This document shows, one piece after another, positions 52,370 through 61,240 of a stretch of 64,000 nucleotides of DNA. The notes beneath the pieces are model-generated. The model searched no databases. It was not told the origin of the DNA and saw only the letters and a list, made by a program, of their open reading frames with translations. Position 1 is the stretch's first letter; every line of letters begins with the position of its first letter. The stretch is taken from contig NZ_JAAQQR010000005.1 in NCBI RefSeq assembly GCF_011742555.1, positions 236,013-300,012 of the forward strand, read 5' to 3'. The translations under genes and the position numbers were made by a program. This stretch comes from Luteibacter jiangsuensis (GTDB taxonomy: Bacteria; Pseudomonadota; Gammaproteobacteria; Xanthomonadales; Rhodanobacteraceae).

Positions 52370-53782
52370 TCATTGTTGAGTATATCGCGGAAACCGCTTT
52401 AAAAACGCACGGGTTGCGTCGTGGTGAATGTCAGCCAATACCCCATGAAGCACCCCAAGCGGCAAGATCAACCATGTCCGATCAGGATTTTCTGAAGGCT
52501 TGGACTTGCCGAACCGAGCCGACTCTTCCGCGCTCATGTAGGTGAGCACCCTGCACTCACGCTCACGCTTGCCGGCCATCATGCGAAACCGGCAGACCAC
52601 CGCGCTCAATCGCTTGTCCGCTGTCGTGCCGTAGCCGGTCCGGACCTCAGCCGGGGTCATACGGATCCACCGAGCCGACTGGCCATCGGAGGCAACCAAC
52701 TTCTTGCATGCCGAAAGGAGTCTCGCAGTTGCATCATCGAGCCCATCTTTATCCGCCCCGGTGGCTGAGAAGGTACCAAATCGCGCATCGAGCACCTCAT
52801 CAAGGGAAATAACGAAGGAAGCGCCGCGCCTCTCCCTTTGCGCGTCATACCATCCGTCGTGCATCGAATTCATCAGCGCCGCAAACGCCCTGGCCTCAGT
52901 CGCCGCGAACCGAAGGTCCCTCAAGTGACGGGTGGTCTCCATGACGTCCATGGCCTCTCCGCTTTCGACGCTGTGCCCGCCCTTGATCGACCGGCGGGCA
53001 CCTCGGCACTCAAATCGCTTCACGCGAACCAACCAGTGCACATCGATGAACTGCGCGTGTTTGAGACGGCTGATCTCGGTTCCCCAGTTGTGGTAGTAAT
53101 CGTAAGTGGGGCCAGCCTTCCGCGCGCCGGATAGTCCCTCCAGCGCGTCCGTCCGCTCCTTCCTGTCCCGATTCGCTCGCTCCTTCTCTTTTTTTGTGGC
53201 CGATCGTGCCCAAACGATGAGATAGATTTGGCGATCCCTAAAGCCGTTCCAGTTGTCTGCAGTGATCGCAAAAACGTCCTTGGCAGATTGCGGCTTCGGG
53301 CGTGCGATTCGACGCTGGGCCCAGGCCTTCCGAGCGTTCTCAATGTCTGTGGGCAGAATGGCGCTGGCGTCGTTGCTCCATAGCCCGTCGAACCAGGCCC
53401 GAAGACGCTTCAGTTGGATCCTATCGGTGACGACATACCCTGCCTCGTGCCAATGGGCCAACTCACCGTCTTCCAAGCCAAGGCCATTCGCCGAGAAGTT
53501 GGCTGAGCCCACGATGGCCATGTCCTCGCCAATCACAACCTTGGCATGAAGGATATCCAGCTTCTTTATGGCTACCCGTTCGGCGGCACGGAGCTTTTCG
53601 ATGACGGTAGGATTCGTACCGCCGCTCCCTAGGTTGCAGATGATCCGACGCGGCGCACCACCTTTGCTGATGGCCTTGGCCTCCGCGCCAGTACCCCAGA
53701 ATGCGATTGCAACATCTAGGGGCTGATCGCTCGCGAACAGATCTTTCACGCGCGTGGAATACGCGTCGCCTGAAACAAACAT
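52370..53782 (-). CDS. Phospholipase-D-family (HKD) putative nuclease
   Basis: 470 residues with GGGGGAG ribosome site. A single HKD motif, LHAKVVIGEDMAIVGSANFS (His79, Lys81), lies in a PLD-like domain of about 150 residues (VAIAFWGTGAEAKAI, RRIICNLGSGG). One motif per chain means the active form would be a dimer. The remaining 320 residues, basic in the middle, show no recognised domain and may bind DNA or a partner. PLD nucleases recur in restriction and phage-defence loci. Precedes the DUF262 gene on the same strand. Confidence 0.8.
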   Translation of the reverse strand: MFVSGDAYSTRVKDLFASDQPLDVAIAFWGTGAEAKAISKGGAPRRIICNLGSGGTNPTVIEKLRAAERVAIKKLDILHAKVVIGEDMAIVGSANFSANGLGLEDGELAHWHEAGYVVTDRIQLKRLRAWFDGLWSNDASAILPTDIENARKAWAQRRIARPKPQSAKDVFAITADNWNGFRDRQIYLIVWARSATKKEKERANRDRKERTDALEGLSGARKAGPTYDYYHNWGTEISRLKHAQFIDVHWLVRVKRFECRGARRSIKGGHSVESGEAMDVMETTRHLRDLRFAATEARAFAALMNSMHDGWYDAQRERRGASFVISLDEVLDARFGTFSATGADKDGLDDATARLLSACKKLVASDGQSARWIRMTPAEVRTGYGTTADKRLSAVVCRFRMMAGKRERECRVLTYMSAEESARFGKSKPSENPDRTWLILPLGVLHGVLADIHHDATRAFLKRFPRYTQQ

Positions 53783-53919
53783 GGTGCTCCCCCTCGGTCG
53801 GGAGAAATCAAAGCATATTCGTCATACGCCGACAATATCTCAATGGTGGGTCTAACGAGTCATATTGACCCGCCTGCACTGAGCCGTACCAGGCGAAGCT
53901 GTAAACCCCGTCAACCACG

Positions 53920-54165
53920 ATGACGGATTTGAAGAAGAGTCGTTTCACCACCGAGCAGATCATCGGCTTCATCGAACAAGCCGGCGCGGGCATGGCGGTA
54001 TCGGAACTAGCCCAGCAGCATGGCTTCAGCTCCGCGAGCTTCTATGCCTGGCGGGCCAAGTACGGCGGCATGGAGGCCGAGGACGCCAAAAGCGACGCCG
54101 ATCAGCGAGCGCCAGACTTACCGCCTTGCGGGCTGTCCCGCTACTCAAAGCGGGGGGACATCGGT
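53920..54165 (+). mobile_element. IS3-family remnant (orfA start joined to 3' end)
   Basis: ATG 53920 opens KKSRFTTEQIIGFIEQAGAG and continues through FSSASFYAWRAKYGGMEAED, the helix-turn-helix part of an IS3-group OrfA. Similarity stops at about 54106, and a sequence resembling the IS end near 63727-63757 (CCGCTACTnAAAGCGGGGGGAC) follows at 54134-54162. So this copy has lost all of orfB and most of orfA by internal deletion. Confidence 0.82.
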
Positions 54166-54371
54166 CGGTGCCGCCCCCGGATGAGAATCATCTCATTGGC
54201 CAACGGGGCCGGGTGCACGTATCGGATCGCAAGGAATGCCTGCAAACTTCGCCGTGGGTCACGATTTCCCACCACCACCCTTGCTGCCACCGCGTGGTTC
54301 GCTTATCACCGCGACGCCGGGCAAGACCGCCCGGCAACCAATGTCTTGCCTTCCGCACAAGGAGTTGTCAG

Positions 54372-55184
54372 ATGCGCATACCCAACCTCTCTTCTCTCAT
54401 CGCGAGAACCATTTTCGCCCTGTCGCTTACCCTCGCGTTTGGATCAGCGCCCCCGGCTTCCGCCTCACCCGCCCAGACGGCTAGTGAAAGCGCGCAGATC
54501 ATTGGCGCCGAGGAAGACCTCCGCCATCTGCTCGGAAACCGATACGCGACGTTCGAGCGTAACTTCACCGAGACTGCCAACCCGGTGCTGTTGAAAGATG
54601 GCGGCCTCTTCGTCGACGGCTGGCGGAGCGGCGCGCCCCTCGCCCATGCCGCCGCATTCATCCACTACCCGGATGGGCGCACCTTCGCCGCATGGTTCGA
54701 CGAGGAGACGGGCCACATCACCTACGTTGGCGATGGCCCGGTCCATCCGGCGATCATGGTCTGGGCACGGCGCTTCGGCCCGGCCATTGAGGTTCTCCCG
54801 GCATCAACGCAATCCCGAACCCATCTGCAGGCGCCCGACGTCGTCACCCTTGCCGATTCGCCCGCGGCCGAAGATCAGGAGGAGCTGCGCAAGGTCGCCG
54901 CTTCCATCTGGGGCCAGAGCCTCGCATCGAGCTGGGACATGAATGCGGAGGTCGGCGACATCCTCGGCACGGTCACCCATGAAATCATGGAATGCTCCGC
55001 CGCTTTCAGTCTTGTACCCAAGCCCGTCGGCTGGGTCCCGGGCTGGTCGTACATCGCAAAGAACGCCCTGTCGGTCGTTGCTTACATCACCGGCGTGTCG
55101 TCTGACCGGGTGTACAAGACGTGCGTGAGTGCCGCAGCGCTCAATTGGCGCAGCGCCATCGAACTGGCGTCGGCCGGAATCTAG
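54372..55184 (+). CDS. Secreted hypothetical protein, 270 aa
   Basis: From ATG 54372 with AAGGAG upstream. Signal peptide (IFALSLTLAFGSAPPASA), then a mixed domain (FIHYPDGRTFAAWFDEETGH, a proline-threonine linker, and a C-terminal helical part with cysteines: MECSAAFSLVP and VYKTCVSAAALNWRSA). No known family. Followed 3 bases later by a small membrane-protein gene, with which it probably forms an operon. Lies just inside the IS3-bounded region. Confidence 0.7.
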   Translation: MRIPNLSSLIARTIFALSLTLAFGSAPPASASPAQTASESAQIIGAEEDLRHLLGNRYATFERNFTETANPVLLKDGGLFVDGWRSGAPLAHAAAFIHYPDGRTFAAWFDEETGHITYVGDGPVHPAIMVWARRFGPAIEVLPASTQSRTHLQAPDVVTLADSPAAEDQEELRKVAASIWGQSLASSWDMNAEVGDILGTVTHEIMECSAAFSLVPKPVGWVPGWSYIAKNALSVVAYITGVSSDRVYKTCVSAAALNWRSAIELASAGI

Positions 55185-55187
55185 AAG

Positions 55188-55328
55188 ATGGGGGAGTTCT
55201 TCGCTTTCCTCGCCGGGCTCGTCACCGACTACGTCGGCCAAGCAGGGGGACGCCGTGTCTGGTGGATGCTCGGCGTGGTGGTTGTCGTCCTCATTGCCGG
55301 CTTCGCGTGGATATCGTCGCGGCATTGA
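55188..55328 (+). CDS. Small single-helix membrane protein, 46 aa
   Basis: MGEFFAFLAGLVTDYVGQAG, then a basic GRRVWW and one strong transmembrane helix (MLGVVVVVLIAGFAWI) ending SSRH. Begins 3 bases after the stop of the secreted-protein gene, with a GAAG in the gap. Too short to assign, but position and hydrophobic pattern support expression. Confidence 0.6.
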   Translation: MGEFFAFLAGLVTDYVGQAGGRRVWWMLGVVVVVLIAGFAWISSRH

Positions 55329-55473
55329 AGTTCATTTGCAGGGGGGGGCGTCACGCGTTCCGCCTGCAAATCCACTCCGCTCAGAGCAGGTGGCTCACCG
55401 CCCTTCTGCTTTCATGTCCGTGATCCACGGAAATGCAGCATGCGAACGGTTGCCTCAACCTCGGAGGAAAGAG

Positions 55474-55683
55474 CTATAGCCAGTCACCGCGCCGCCGCTT
55501 GGCCTTTCCACCATTCGAGCCCAAACGTTCTACTTTTGATTTGTCTGCTTGACGGGGGAGCTTACGGACGCAATAGCGCCCATCAATTGTGCAGAACCTT
55601 GTCTCAGTAGCCGCTTCAAGTGGACTGTCAGCGTGCGCCATTCCTGTGGTGAGCCATAGGAGCAAAACACATGCTACGCCCAC
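55474..55683 (-). CDS. Small secreted basic protein, 69 aa
   Basis: Signal peptide (MGVACVLLLWLTTGMAHA, cleavage after AHA) then a cysteine-containing mature part (TRFCTIDGRYCVRKLPRQ) and a very basic tail (GGKAKRRRGDWL). No family recognised. Located in lower-GC accessory DNA. Confidence 0.5.
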   Translation of the reverse strand: MGVACVLLLWLTTGMAHADSPLEAATETRFCTIDGRYCVRKLPRQADKSKVERLGSNGGKAKRRRGDWL

Positions 55684-55737
55684 GAAAGCATGTTTGCTGT
55701 TCGCATCAAACTCTAGTCAAAGACGATCTTCCACACA

Positions 55738-56181
55738 TCAATAGGCGACTAAGAAGTCCTTCACCCGGCGATTTAGAAAGAAATACGCACTCAAAGCTAG
55801 AACTTGGAAGGCAACAAAGAGAAGATCATACAAGTAGGCGTCACGAGAGTAGGCCACCCCGTTGATTAGTTCGATGAAGTAGCCTGCAACGTAGAACCCC
55901 ACGACGCCTAATATATAGACCAGTCGACCTAGCCTCCGCGCCTTGAGCAGTAATATCCCCGCACTGAAAAACAGGCAAACAGCCATGGCGAATATTAGCC
56001 CGCTGCCGTTGATCCACCAGTCGGCTGATCCAATCCTCTTCTGACCTGCAACGGCGCCACCTGGGACGACGACCGTTGCGGCTAGAAGCAATACCGACAT
56101 CAACGAGAACAGTGTTAAGACCCTCAGAGGGCCAGGCATGCTTTTTAGACTTCCGATAAGATCATGCATATCTTGTGGCAC
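55738..56181 (-). CDS. Four-helix membrane protein, 147 aa
   Basis: Four hydrophobic helices (VLTLFSLMSVLLLAATVVVP, ILLLKARRLGRLVYILGVVG and others) with short loops and a C-terminal RRVKDFL. ATG 56169 (MHDLIGSLK) is an alternative start. No family assigned. It lies after the lipoprotein gene of the Rhs locus on the same strand, separated by an IS3 fragment, and could be a second immunity-type protein, but that is only positional. Confidence 0.65.
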   Translation of the reverse strand: MPQDMHDLIGSLKSMPGPLRVLTLFSLMSVLLLAATVVVPGGAVAGQKRIGSADWWINGSGLIFAMAVCLFFSAGILLLKARRLGRLVYILGVVGFYVAGYFIELINGVAYSRDAYLYDLLFVAFQVLALSAYFFLNRRVKDFLVAY

Positions 56182-56295
56182 GCAACCAACAATAATGGTC
56201 GGCTACCCAATACTTAAGAGCTTTTCGCGAGAATCGATTGAAGGTCAGTGAGTCGGCCAACCCTGACTGATGTGTGCGAGCAGGCCTAACGCTGA

Positions 56296-56400
56296 CTCGC
56301 CGACTACAACCGAGAGGTCGCTCACAGCTGCCTGGGCGGGCTCACGCCTGCCGAATTCAGACAGCAACACGATCCGGCGACCTCGGTTATATGGCACTAG
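56296..56400 (+). mobile_element. IS3-family orfB 3'-end fragment
   Basis: The frame reads ADYNREVAHSCLGGLTPAEF, then RQQHDPA and a TAG. DYNxxxxHSxLGGLTPAEF is the C-terminal signature of IS3-group integrases. A TGA precedes it in frame and the rest of orfB is absent. It separates the 4-helix gene from the lipoprotein gene. Confidence 0.8.
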
Positions 56401-56436
56401 CTTACGGGAGTCGACGTCATCACCGACTGTATCGAT

Positions 56437-56865
56437 TCACTGGCGCGGATGAGATTTTATCTCGATGTCATCATACAGGTCCGCCCGGAACGTGAGCTTC
56501 GCATTTTTCGGATAAGCAACATCGAGAACTGTCGCGCTGGCCCAAGACATATCTACAGTGATTGCGGAAGGATTTTGCTCAGAAGGGACTTCAAAGACAA
56601 GTAGCTGAACCGGTTTCCCCTCTCCGTCTGCGCGCTGGATGTCGACCGTCGTGTAGACGGCAGCCGTCCCCAGTCCGCTGTACTGGGTTGTCTTTGCAAC
56701 CACGATACTGCTTTCATCGAGAGAACGAAGATCTTTCTGCCAAACTACGGCGGAGTCGTCACTGCAGCCCGCGAGCAACGCGACCAGTGTTGGAGAAAGG
56801 AATAGGAGCTTCCAAAATTCACTAAGGGAGACTTCAATTTTTGAATGAGTCAGCGGACGATGCAT
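56437..56865 (-). CDS. Lipoprotein, candidate Rhs immunity protein
   Basis: 142 residues with a lipoprotein signal (LLFLSPTLVALLAGCSDD; lipobox LAGC), then an all-beta-looking domain (AVYTTVDIQRADGEGKPVQL and SAITVDMSWASATV). It starts inside the end of the Rhs C-half gene, overlapping by 16 bases. A lipoprotein would be anchored in a membrane facing the periplasm, the compartment a Sec-exported toxin would reach. No family recognised; immunity is inferred from position and location. Confidence 0.65.
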   Translation of the reverse strand: MHRPLTHSKIEVSLSEFWKLLFLSPTLVALLAGCSDDSAVVWQKDLRSLDESSIVVAKTTQYSGLGTAAVYTTVDIQRADGEGKPVQLLVFEVPSEQNPSAITVDMSWASATVLDVAYPKNAKLTFRADLYDDIEIKSHPRQ

Positions 56866-59621
56866 AGGTTTCCCGTTTTCTGGTCATTGTAGCCACGAGT
56901 GATGTTCTTCACATTCGCCTGAGGAATATGGGGATAGGCATCGTCCATTCGCGTGGTAGATGGGTACACCGAGCGAGCTTTCCCATATGCGTCGGCAGAG
57001 CTCAGGATTTCCGGAAGGTTCCATCCTGCTGCGCCCAAATAAACGCCGTAGACATAATTAGCGTATGCAGGCGATCCGCCGTACTGCACCTGGGCATCCA
57101 AAGGCCCGCCACGCTTGAACTGGTAGAGCGTAGCAAGATTATAAAGGGTGCCTCCGGCATTGCCGAGCGAACCCGGTCCATAGGGATTCGGAGCATAGGT
57201 GACATTGCCTACGCCTTGTCCGCGCCTCTCATATTCCTGAGGCGAGGGCGCGGAGCCAGAAAAATCGCAGGTCTCGCCTGGGCACAAGCCCAATGGATCG
57301 GCAGACCCAAGTGGATTGGCATTCACATAAGAATAGGTGCTCGGACCAGCGGCAAGGCCAGCCGGATCGCTTTCATGGTACCGCCCCGTGGCGGCATCGA
57401 AGCTCCGATTGACGTTGTATTTCAGACCGGCTTCGCCGTCCGCATACTGGCCCGGCAACCGGAGATTGAGGACGTAACCCGCGTTAGAAACCGGCCGGTT
57501 CTCGCCAAATGGGTTGGTCGCGTACGGCCAGTTCCAGACGACTGCTCCGGTGGACGACGTGACCGCGCGGGGCGAACCGAGACCGTCCGCAGTAATGAAG
57601 CCGATGGAAGCACCATCAGCCACGGCCAGTGGGACACCGGCAACCGCGATGTAGTCGCGCCGCGTCGAGCCCGATGCTTCGGAGACAAGTCGGCTCGCCT
57701 CGTCGTAGATAAAACGCGTGGTCGCGGAGCCGTGACTCTTGGCGACCCGCTCGTTCATGGCGTTGTACACGTATGTGCCGACGGTCGTGCCGTTTTGCGT
57801 GACGGCCGTCATCCGGTTCCTCCCGTTGTACCCGTAGCCCCACACCGTCCCTGCTGCTGAACTCCCCGTCGTGTTGCCGTTGGCGTCATACGTGCGGGTG
57901 GCCGTGCCCATGTTGGTCAGCAAGTGCGTGCCGGATTTGTACTTGTACGTTCCCGTATACGCGCCTGGCGCCGTCTTGCTCAACCGGTCCCCGGTGGGGT
58001 TGTAGGTGTAGGCCTCGACCGCCGTACCGGCCGCATCCTTGACCGAGGTCAACCGGTAGAGCGGATCGTAGAGGTAGCCTGCCGTCCCGCCACCCGACTC
58101 GCTCACGCCTGTGATGTCGCCCATCTCGTCGAGCGAGAAATGGAGCTCAAGCGCCGGAGAGACGATGTCAGTAACCCGGTAGTTGCTGTCGTAGGTACGG
58201 GTGACCGTCTGGCCGTTGCCGAGGGTATAAGCCTGCATGGGCCCGAACGGCAGCCAAGTGATGTTGGAGGCGACCGTCTGGGCGACGCCGGAGGCCGGTG
58301 TCACGCTCACCCCGGTCACCTGTCCGAAGCTGTTTCGGGCATAAGCCACCACCGCGCCACCCGGGCGGGTTTCGCTCTGGACGCGGTTGGCCGGCGTGTA
58401 GGCGTAGTGCATGGCGTCCGTGATCGCGCCCTGCGTCTGGCGCTTGTCGGTCACGTTGCCACGGGCGTCGTAGCAGTAGCTCGTGGTCACGCCATTTTCG
58501 ACAACCCGGGTCAGGTGGCCGACGGGTGCCGAGGCAGAGCATCCGGTCACCGTATTGGCCTCATCATAAAAGTAGGCCACGTTGAGGCTGGTGTCGGCAT
58601 AGGTCGCCGAGGTCACCCGGTTCAACGCGTCGTAGGTATAGGTCGTGACGATGCCGTTCGCGTCGGTCTTCGTGATGCGGTTGCCGGCCGCGTCGACCGT
58701 GAACAGGGTCGTGCCCGTATCCGGACTGTGGATGCCGGTGAGGTCGCCGAGTCCGTTGTGGTCGTACACGGTGTTGAGGCCCGACGGGTCGCTGATTCCC
58801 GCCACGTTGTCACTGGCGTCGTACTGGGACACCGTCTGGGCATTCGCCGTGGATGGATTTGTGCCGTTGTAGTCGTTGATGGTGCTGACCAGACGACCGA
58901 GCGAATCGTACCCCTGCTTCCGCTGCACACCCTTCGCATCCCGTGAGTGCACGGGCTTGCCTTCCGCGTCATAGCCGTCGGTGGTGTCAAACGACAGCAC
59001 TGTGCGGTTCAAGGCGTCCGTGACGGTCAACAACTGACTCAGGCTGTTGAACGATCGCGACACCGCCCTGCGGACAGCACCAGACGCATCGAGGGTCTCT
59101 TCGTTGGTCCGGTTGCCCGCGGCGTCCAAGGTGTAGTGGATGCGGTTCCCTGCGCCGTCCGTAATGTCGGTCAGACGGCTGGCATCATCGAAGGTGTAGT
59201 GAAGCACCACGCCATCCGCGTCTGTGGTCTGGACGACGTTGCCCACCGCATCGTACGTCAGGCTCGTGGTAGAAGGTGTGCCGCTTGCATCACGCACGAT
59301 GGTCGCCAACCAACCTTCAGGGGTGTAGGTCATCGAGGTGACCACGCCGTTGGCGTCGACAACTTGCCCCGGATTTCCGTAGGTATCGTAAGCACTGTAG
59401 GTCGTCACGTGACCCAGAGCATCGGTCACGGTGGCGAGGCGCCCCTGCGCGTCATAGGTGTACTTCGTGATGTCAGATACGTCCGTCCTCGGGCCATCGA
59501 TACTCGCAACCAGGCCTCTCGTGTCGTAAGTGACGGTGGAGACTCTGTCAGCGGTCGCGGCGTGGCTCACGGCGGCGCACAATGCGAGGGCGAGCGGGGT
59601 CCAGCGCAATCCCTTCATCAT
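56850..59621 (-). CDS. Rhs-core protein, C-terminal half with variable toxin tip
   Basis: 923 residues from ATG 59621, spaced after GGAG. It has a Sec signal (LALALCAAVSHAATADR), over twenty YD repeats (YTYDAQGRLATVTDALGHVT and similar), then the Rhs core end: RLPGQYADGEAGLKYNVNRS, TGRYHESDPAGLAAGPSTYS and NPLGSADPLGLCPGETC. The last ~130 residues after PLGL are the variable tip; a stretch with YANYVYGVYLGAAGWNLPEI is loosely like polymorphic toxin type 44, but I cannot confirm this. Unlike ordinary Rhs proteins, the N-terminal domain is encoded separately upstream. Immunity candidate overlaps its stop. Confidence 0.9.
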   Translation of the reverse strand: MMKGLRWTPLALALCAAVSHAATADRVSTVTYDTRGLVASIDGPRTDVSDITKYTYDAQGRLATVTDALGHVTTYSAYDTYGNPGQVVDANGVVTSMTYTPEGWLATIVRDASGTPSTTSLTYDAVGNVVQTTDADGVVLHYTFDDASRLTDITDGAGNRIHYTLDAAGNRTNEETLDASGAVRRAVSRSFNSLSQLLTVTDALNRTVLSFDTTDGYDAEGKPVHSRDAKGVQRKQGYDSLGRLVSTINDYNGTNPSTANAQTVSQYDASDNVAGISDPSGLNTVYDHNGLGDLTGIHSPDTGTTLFTVDAAGNRITKTDANGIVTTYTYDALNRVTSATYADTSLNVAYFYDEANTVTGCSASAPVGHLTRVVENGVTTSYCYDARGNVTDKRQTQGAITDAMHYAYTPANRVQSETRPGGAVVAYARNSFGQVTGVSVTPASGVAQTVASNITWLPFGPMQAYTLGNGQTVTRTYDSNYRVTDIVSPALELHFSLDEMGDITGVSESGGGTAGYLYDPLYRLTSVKDAAGTAVEAYTYNPTGDRLSKTAPGAYTGTYKYKSGTHLLTNMGTATRTYDANGNTTGSSAAGTVWGYGYNGRNRMTAVTQNGTTVGTYVYNAMNERVAKSHGSATTRFIYDEASRLVSEASGSTRRDYIAVAGVPLAVADGASIGFITADGLGSPRAVTSSTGAVVWNWPYATNPFGENRPVSNAGYVLNLRLPGQYADGEAGLKYNVNRSFDAATGRYHESDPAGLAAGPSTYSYVNANPLGSADPLGLCPGETCDFSGSAPSPQEYERRGQGVGNVTYAPNPYGPGSLGNAGGTLYNLATLYQFKRGGPLDAQVQYGGSPAYANYVYGVYLGAAGWNLPEILSSADAYGKARSVYPSTTRMDDAYPHIPQANVKNITRGYNDQKTGNLCIVR

Positions 59622-59627
59622 GTTCAA

Positions 59628-61193
59628 TCACTCCTTAATCGAATGGATTTGGGTAGAAAGCAGACGACCCTGCGGGTCATAGCTGTAGGTCGTAACGCGA
59701 TCGGGCGTGGTTACCGTCTCAGGCCGAAAGCTCGTGCCATTCCAGGTCGTGGTGATCGTCCGCTCGTTGGCCGTGGCCTTTGCCTCGATGTGGCTGGTTT
59801 CCCTGCCGAGAGCGTCATAGGCATAGGTCGTTACGTGCCCGAGGGCATCGGTCCGACTGGCAAGCTGCGCATTCGCCGTGTAGGAAAAGGTGGAATTCGA
59901 AGCCGGGCAGCCAGCGACCGGCTCACCTTCAATGGCGGTGATGCGCTTGGCGCCCTGGACAATGTCAAAGCGGTACACCACGGGGTGTCCAAGCGGATTG
60001 GTGACCGTCGTCGAGCCGTCGCTGTTGTAGGCGAATGCAAAAGCGCCCTTCCCGCCGGCCATCGCTGCAGACACAGCCCGTCCATTCGAGTCATACGCCC
60101 AGGTACTCACCCTGATACCCCGCTCGTCAATGATGCCGGTCAGCAACGTGGGGTGGTTCGAGTCCTCGTAAAGATAGGTGCGGGTTGTCGAATGGCCCGG
60201 CCAGGTCTTCTTGACCCCCGTCAACCGGTAGGACGAATCAACGGTGTAGGTGATCGTAAGGTTGCCGACGACAAGCGAAGACGGCCATCCATTATGGGTG
60301 GTGTAGACCATCTGGTGACCGAGCGAGTCGGTTACGGTCATCACCGGATCGTAGGACGGTGTGGTGCTGTAGGTGATCGTAAGGGCCCGACCATCCTCCC
60401 TTTGCCACCGCGTGAGATTCCCTTGGGCATCAAAGGTCATTTGTTCGTTCGACGGCGAGGTATAGGTCCACCCGGTGGTGTTCTTCACCATCGTGCCGAG
60501 CTCACCACCATCTGCCACCAGCGCCCCGTCCCGCGCGACAAAGAGTGCCGTGCGACCATCTTCAAAGAGAATCACGAGCCCTCTGGAGTCGGCTTCCGTG
60601 TCGGCATAGACGTGGGTATTCAATGTAGTTGCCCAGTTACCCCCGCTGTTGTAACTCCGGGAGAAGCGAAGCTCACCGTCCTGGTCAGCAAAATCCGTCT
60701 CGGTTTCGAAAACATTGCCGTTCGCGGGGTTTACGGGGTCACCGCAGGAAACGAATCCGACGTTGGCAGGACTCGTGGGGTCGCCCAACTCCTTTCGCTC
60801 CTGCTCCTCATCCGGGGACTCGCAGTAGCCCGACATCGGGTTGTAGGCCTGCGCCGAAGTGCAGTTATCTCCATTCCGGAAGATGCTGTGACCGTACCAG
60901 TACGTGCCGCCGTATTTGGCGCTTGTCCAAGCTACGACGCATTGCCAAAGCTCCACTTTCGGGGGATACGAGACAGATATGTACGGGGACTGGTACGGCA
61001 AGGGTGTATCGGCAAGAACCCCCGGCGGCGGGCCCGCCATATCTTTCACATAGGCTACCTGGCAAGCCTGATCCGCGGTTGAGTAGTGCGTCGCAGCTGG
61101 ATTCGAACCATCCGTATCTAGCGTGTAGTAATACTCACCTGCCAATGCGCCCGTGCTGAAAACCAAGCCGGCCAGGAAAAACAGTACTTTCAT
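59628..61193 (-). CDS. Rhs-family N-terminal half, copy B (DUF6531/YD repeats)
   Basis: 521 residues from ATG 61193. Sec signal (MKVLFFLAGLVFSTGALA) then a cysteine-rich N-terminal region, the DUF6531-type segment DPVNPANGNVFETETDF with RSYNSGG, and YD repeats. It ends with YSYDPQGRLLSTQIHSIKE and a stop, where a normal Rhs polypeptide would run on into further repeats. The C-half gene begins six bases later. The last 100 residues resemble those of copy A. Whether the two products join outside the cytoplasm is not known. Confidence 0.87.
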   Translation of the reverse strand: MKVLFFLAGLVFSTGALAGEYYYTLDTDGSNPAATHYSTADQACQVAYVKDMAGPPPGVLADTPLPYQSPYISVSYPPKVELWQCVVAWTSAKYGGTYWYGHSIFRNGDNCTSAQAYNPMSGYCESPDEEQERKELGDPTSPANVGFVSCGDPVNPANGNVFETETDFADQDGELRFSRSYNSGGNWATTLNTHVYADTEADSRGLVILFEDGRTALFVARDGALVADGGELGTMVKNTTGWTYTSPSNEQMTFDAQGNLTRWQREDGRALTITYSTTPSYDPVMTVTDSLGHQMVYTTHNGWPSSLVVGNLTITYTVDSSYRLTGVKKTWPGHSTTRTYLYEDSNHPTLLTGIIDERGIRVSTWAYDSNGRAVSAAMAGGKGAFAFAYNSDGSTTVTNPLGHPVVYRFDIVQGAKRITAIEGEPVAGCPASNSTFSYTANAQLASRTDALGHVTTYAYDALGRETSHIEAKATANERTITTTWNGTSFRPETVTTPDRVTTYSYDPQGRLLSTQIHSIKE

Positions 61194-61240
61194 GTGCCAC
61201 TCCATTGCCTTGCATTTCTAGGTTGCACCACGACGCCCTG

